Shown here: one piece after another, positions 6,684-7,619 of the stretch | How positions within the stretch are numbered: the stretch's first letter is position 1 | Layout of the letters: every line of letters begins with the position of its first letter | Origin: Blastococcus sp. CT_GayMR20 | GTDB taxonomy: Bacteria > Actinomycetota > Actinomycetes > Mycobacteriales > Geodermatophilaceae | DNA length: 7,619 bases | Assembly: GCF_004570345.1 (NCBI RefSeq) | Contig: NZ_SPQM01000185.1 | Location: 1 to 7,619 of the forward strand | Reading direction: 5' to 3' | Notes under the pieces: generated by a model | Database searches by the model: none | Told to the model about the DNA's origin: nothing | The model's input: only the letters and a program-made list of their open reading frames with translations | Translations under genes and position numbers: made by a program

Positions 6684-7186
6684 GGTGTGCCCTCCGGCGC
6701 CGGCTGCGCGCACGGCCCGGCGGCCCACCACTCCCCCATCTCGGCGACCGCGCGGTCACCGATCGGGTTCACCCCCGGGCCGGCGGCGAGCGCATGCCCG
6801 GCCAGCGCGTGCAGGCACTTGACGCGGTCGGGCATCCCGCCGGCGGTCATCCGGGTGGGCAGCACGTCCCGGGCGTCGCGGGTCGCCAGGTACGCCTCGT
6901 GGGCGGCCTGGTAGCCGGCCGCGAGGTCCGGGTCGGTGCCCAGCTCGTCCTGCCACTCGCGCATCCGGCCGGCCGACTCGAGCCGGCTCGCGGCGGCGGT
7001 CGCACGCGGGCAGGTCAGGTAGTACAGCGTCGGGAACGGGGTGCCGTCCTCGAGGCGCGGGGAGGTCTCGACGACGTCGGGCTGGCCGCACGGGCAGCGG
7101 TGGGCGACCGCGACGAGGGCACGCGGCGGACGGCCGAGCTGACGGGCGATGATCGCGCGCTCGTCGTCGGTGACAGGCTCGGTCAC
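6680..7186 (-). CDS. DUF501 family protein, function unknown
   Basis: A 168-residue soluble protein of the DUF501 family, found mainly in actinobacteria and of unknown function. Visible features: N-terminal DDERAIIARQLGRPPRAL, a CPCGQP turn (31-36), DGTPFPTLYYLTCPR (47-61), then a helical segment, and DRVKCLHALAGHALA (120-134) followed by NPIGD (140-144). The cysteines and histidines (Cys31, Cys33, Cys59, Cys124, His126, His131) sit in the most conserved-looking blocks, which suggests a metal site, though this is inference. The GTG start at 7186 overlaps the stop of the upstream septum gene as GTGA, and the gene's own TGA overlaps the ppx start in the same way, so all three are probably translationally coupled. 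It is always worth noting beside ftsB and ppx: the same order occurs as Rv1024-Rv1025-Rv1026 in M. tuberculosis. Confidence 0.9.
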   Translation of the reverse strand: MTEPVTDDERAIIARQLGRPPRALVAVAHRCPCGQPDVVETSPRLEDGTPFPTLYYLTCPRATAAASRLESAGRMREWQDELGTDPDLAAGYQAAHEAYLATRDARDVLPTRMTAGGMPDRVKCLHALAGHALAAGPGVNPIGDRAVAEMGEWWAAGPCAQPAPEGTP

Positions 7187-7619
7187 TCGCGCGGGTCGCC
7201 GTCGGCGTCGGACAGCGACTCCATCAGGCCCTCGTACCAGGTCGACGGCTCCGGATCGGCGTCCTCGGCCGGCGTCGCCGCACCCCCCTCCACCGTCTCC
7301 CCGTCGACCACGACGACGAGCCGGTCACCGGGCAGGACGTAGGTGAGCCGCTCGCGCGCCTGGCGCTCGGCGTAGGTGGGGTCGGCCTGCCGCTCCAGCT
7401 GCTCCTGGAGCTCCTCGGCCCGCTTGTCCAGCTCTCGCCCCTCGGCGGCGAGCTGGACGAGCTCCGCGCGACCGGCCAGGTACTGCCGCACCGGCCCGGC
7501 CAGGGTGAGCGCCAGCAGCAGGACCAGCGCCCCGAGCAGGACCGCCCGGCCGGTGAACAGCGGCCGCCGGCGGGCCGCCGCGCCGGTGGCCGTGCGTGCC
7601 GTGCGGCGGCCGGCCCGCC
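7183..7619 (-). CDS. FtsB/DivIC-type septum formation initiator, N-terminus off the window
   Basis: A bitopic cell-division protein of the divisome FtsQ-FtsB-FtsL subcomplex, which signals septal peptidoglycan synthesis. The frame stays open to the right edge, giving 144 residues without a definite start. The visible part begins with an Arg-rich cytoplasmic segment (RAGRRTARTA, ARRR). One membrane helix follows at about 25-41 (AVLLGALVLLLALTLAG), then an extracytoplasmic coiled coil at about 44-78 (ELVQLAAEGRELDKRAEELQ). Next is the conserved DPTYAERQARERLTYVLPGD (79-98), close to the family's DPxYIExxAR...PGE signature, and an acidic C-terminal tail. The GTG at 7491 is internal, since starting there would remove the membrane helix. 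The stop overlaps the DUF501 start (GTGA). Enolase is expected upstream, beyond the window, by analogy with mycobacteria. Confidence 0.9.
   Translation of the reverse strand, partial: RAGRRTARTATGAAARRRPLFTGRAVLLGALVLLLALTLAGPVRQYLAGRAELVQLAAEGRELDKRAEELQEQLERQADPTYAERQARERLTYVLPGDRLVVVVDGETVEGGAATPAEDADPEPSTWYEGLMESLSDADGDPRE

Noticed and set aside
4972..6759. A single fused protein covering the glycosylase and an upstream extension of over 300 residues
   Set aside because: The upstream part is an Arg/Gly-rich shadow of ppx in another frame; the ppx frame holds every family motif, and the glycosylase has its own GTG just after the ppx stop.
1..7619. CRISPR array, transposon, toxin-antitoxin pair, defence system or biosynthetic cluster
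   Set aside because: No regularly spaced repeats, transposase or terminal repeats, small paired genes or nuclease/helicase modules were seen; all strongly supported genes are conserved housekeeping types.

Overview
The window is about 7.6 kb of very GC-rich chromosome. It has dense GTG/ATG starts, short intergenic gaps and four-base GTGA overlaps between genes. The gene set (short FtsB/DivIC protein, DUF501, single-domain Ppx/GppA, actinobacterial Bax1-I protein, type II NADH dehydrogenase) points to an Actinomycete. A Geodermatophilaceae- or Frankia-like lineage is a guess from protein flavour, not something the sequence proves. I saw no TTA leucine codon in any called gene, as expected at this GC content.

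Left part, + strand (1-2200): the 3' portion of an SGNH/GDSL hydrolase gene cut by the window edge just after its catalytic Ser block, then a 111-bp gap with a possible promoter and operator, then a complete acetyl-CoA acetyltransferase (thiolase). The thiolase ends at a strong 12-bp hairpin. A second hairpin next to it serves the convergent gene.

Middle, - strand (2207-3520): a seven-helix Bax inhibitor-1/YccA-type membrane protein, with a perfect 15-bp palindrome in its upstream region. Upstream of that lies a tRNA gene, anticodon UAA, with a leucine-type D arm and A73 but a five-base variable loop in place of the long arm of normal tRNA-Leu. This is the most unusual item in the window. The 222 bp between the tRNA and the next gene hold only a weak hairpin and a possible tRNA promoter.

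Right part, - strand (3521-7619): a gene string read leftwards from the right edge: ftsB/divIC-like septum protein (partial), DUF501, exopolyphosphatase ppx, family 5 uracil-DNA glycosylase and type II NADH dehydrogenase. The first three junctions are GTGA overlaps or a 5-bp gap, so the first four genes look translationally coupled. The first three match the conserved actinobacterial order eno-ftsB-DUF501-ppx (Rv1023-Rv1026 in Mycobacterium tuberculosis), so enolase is expected just off the right edge.

The protein-coding content is ordinary core-genome material. I found no CRISPR array, mobile element, toxin-antitoxin pair, biosynthetic cluster or defence system. The points worth checking are the short-armed UAA tRNA, the operator-like palindromes before the thiolase and Bax1-I genes, the cysteine/histidine pattern of DUF501, and the coupled operon that joins cell division, polyphosphate metabolism and DNA repair.
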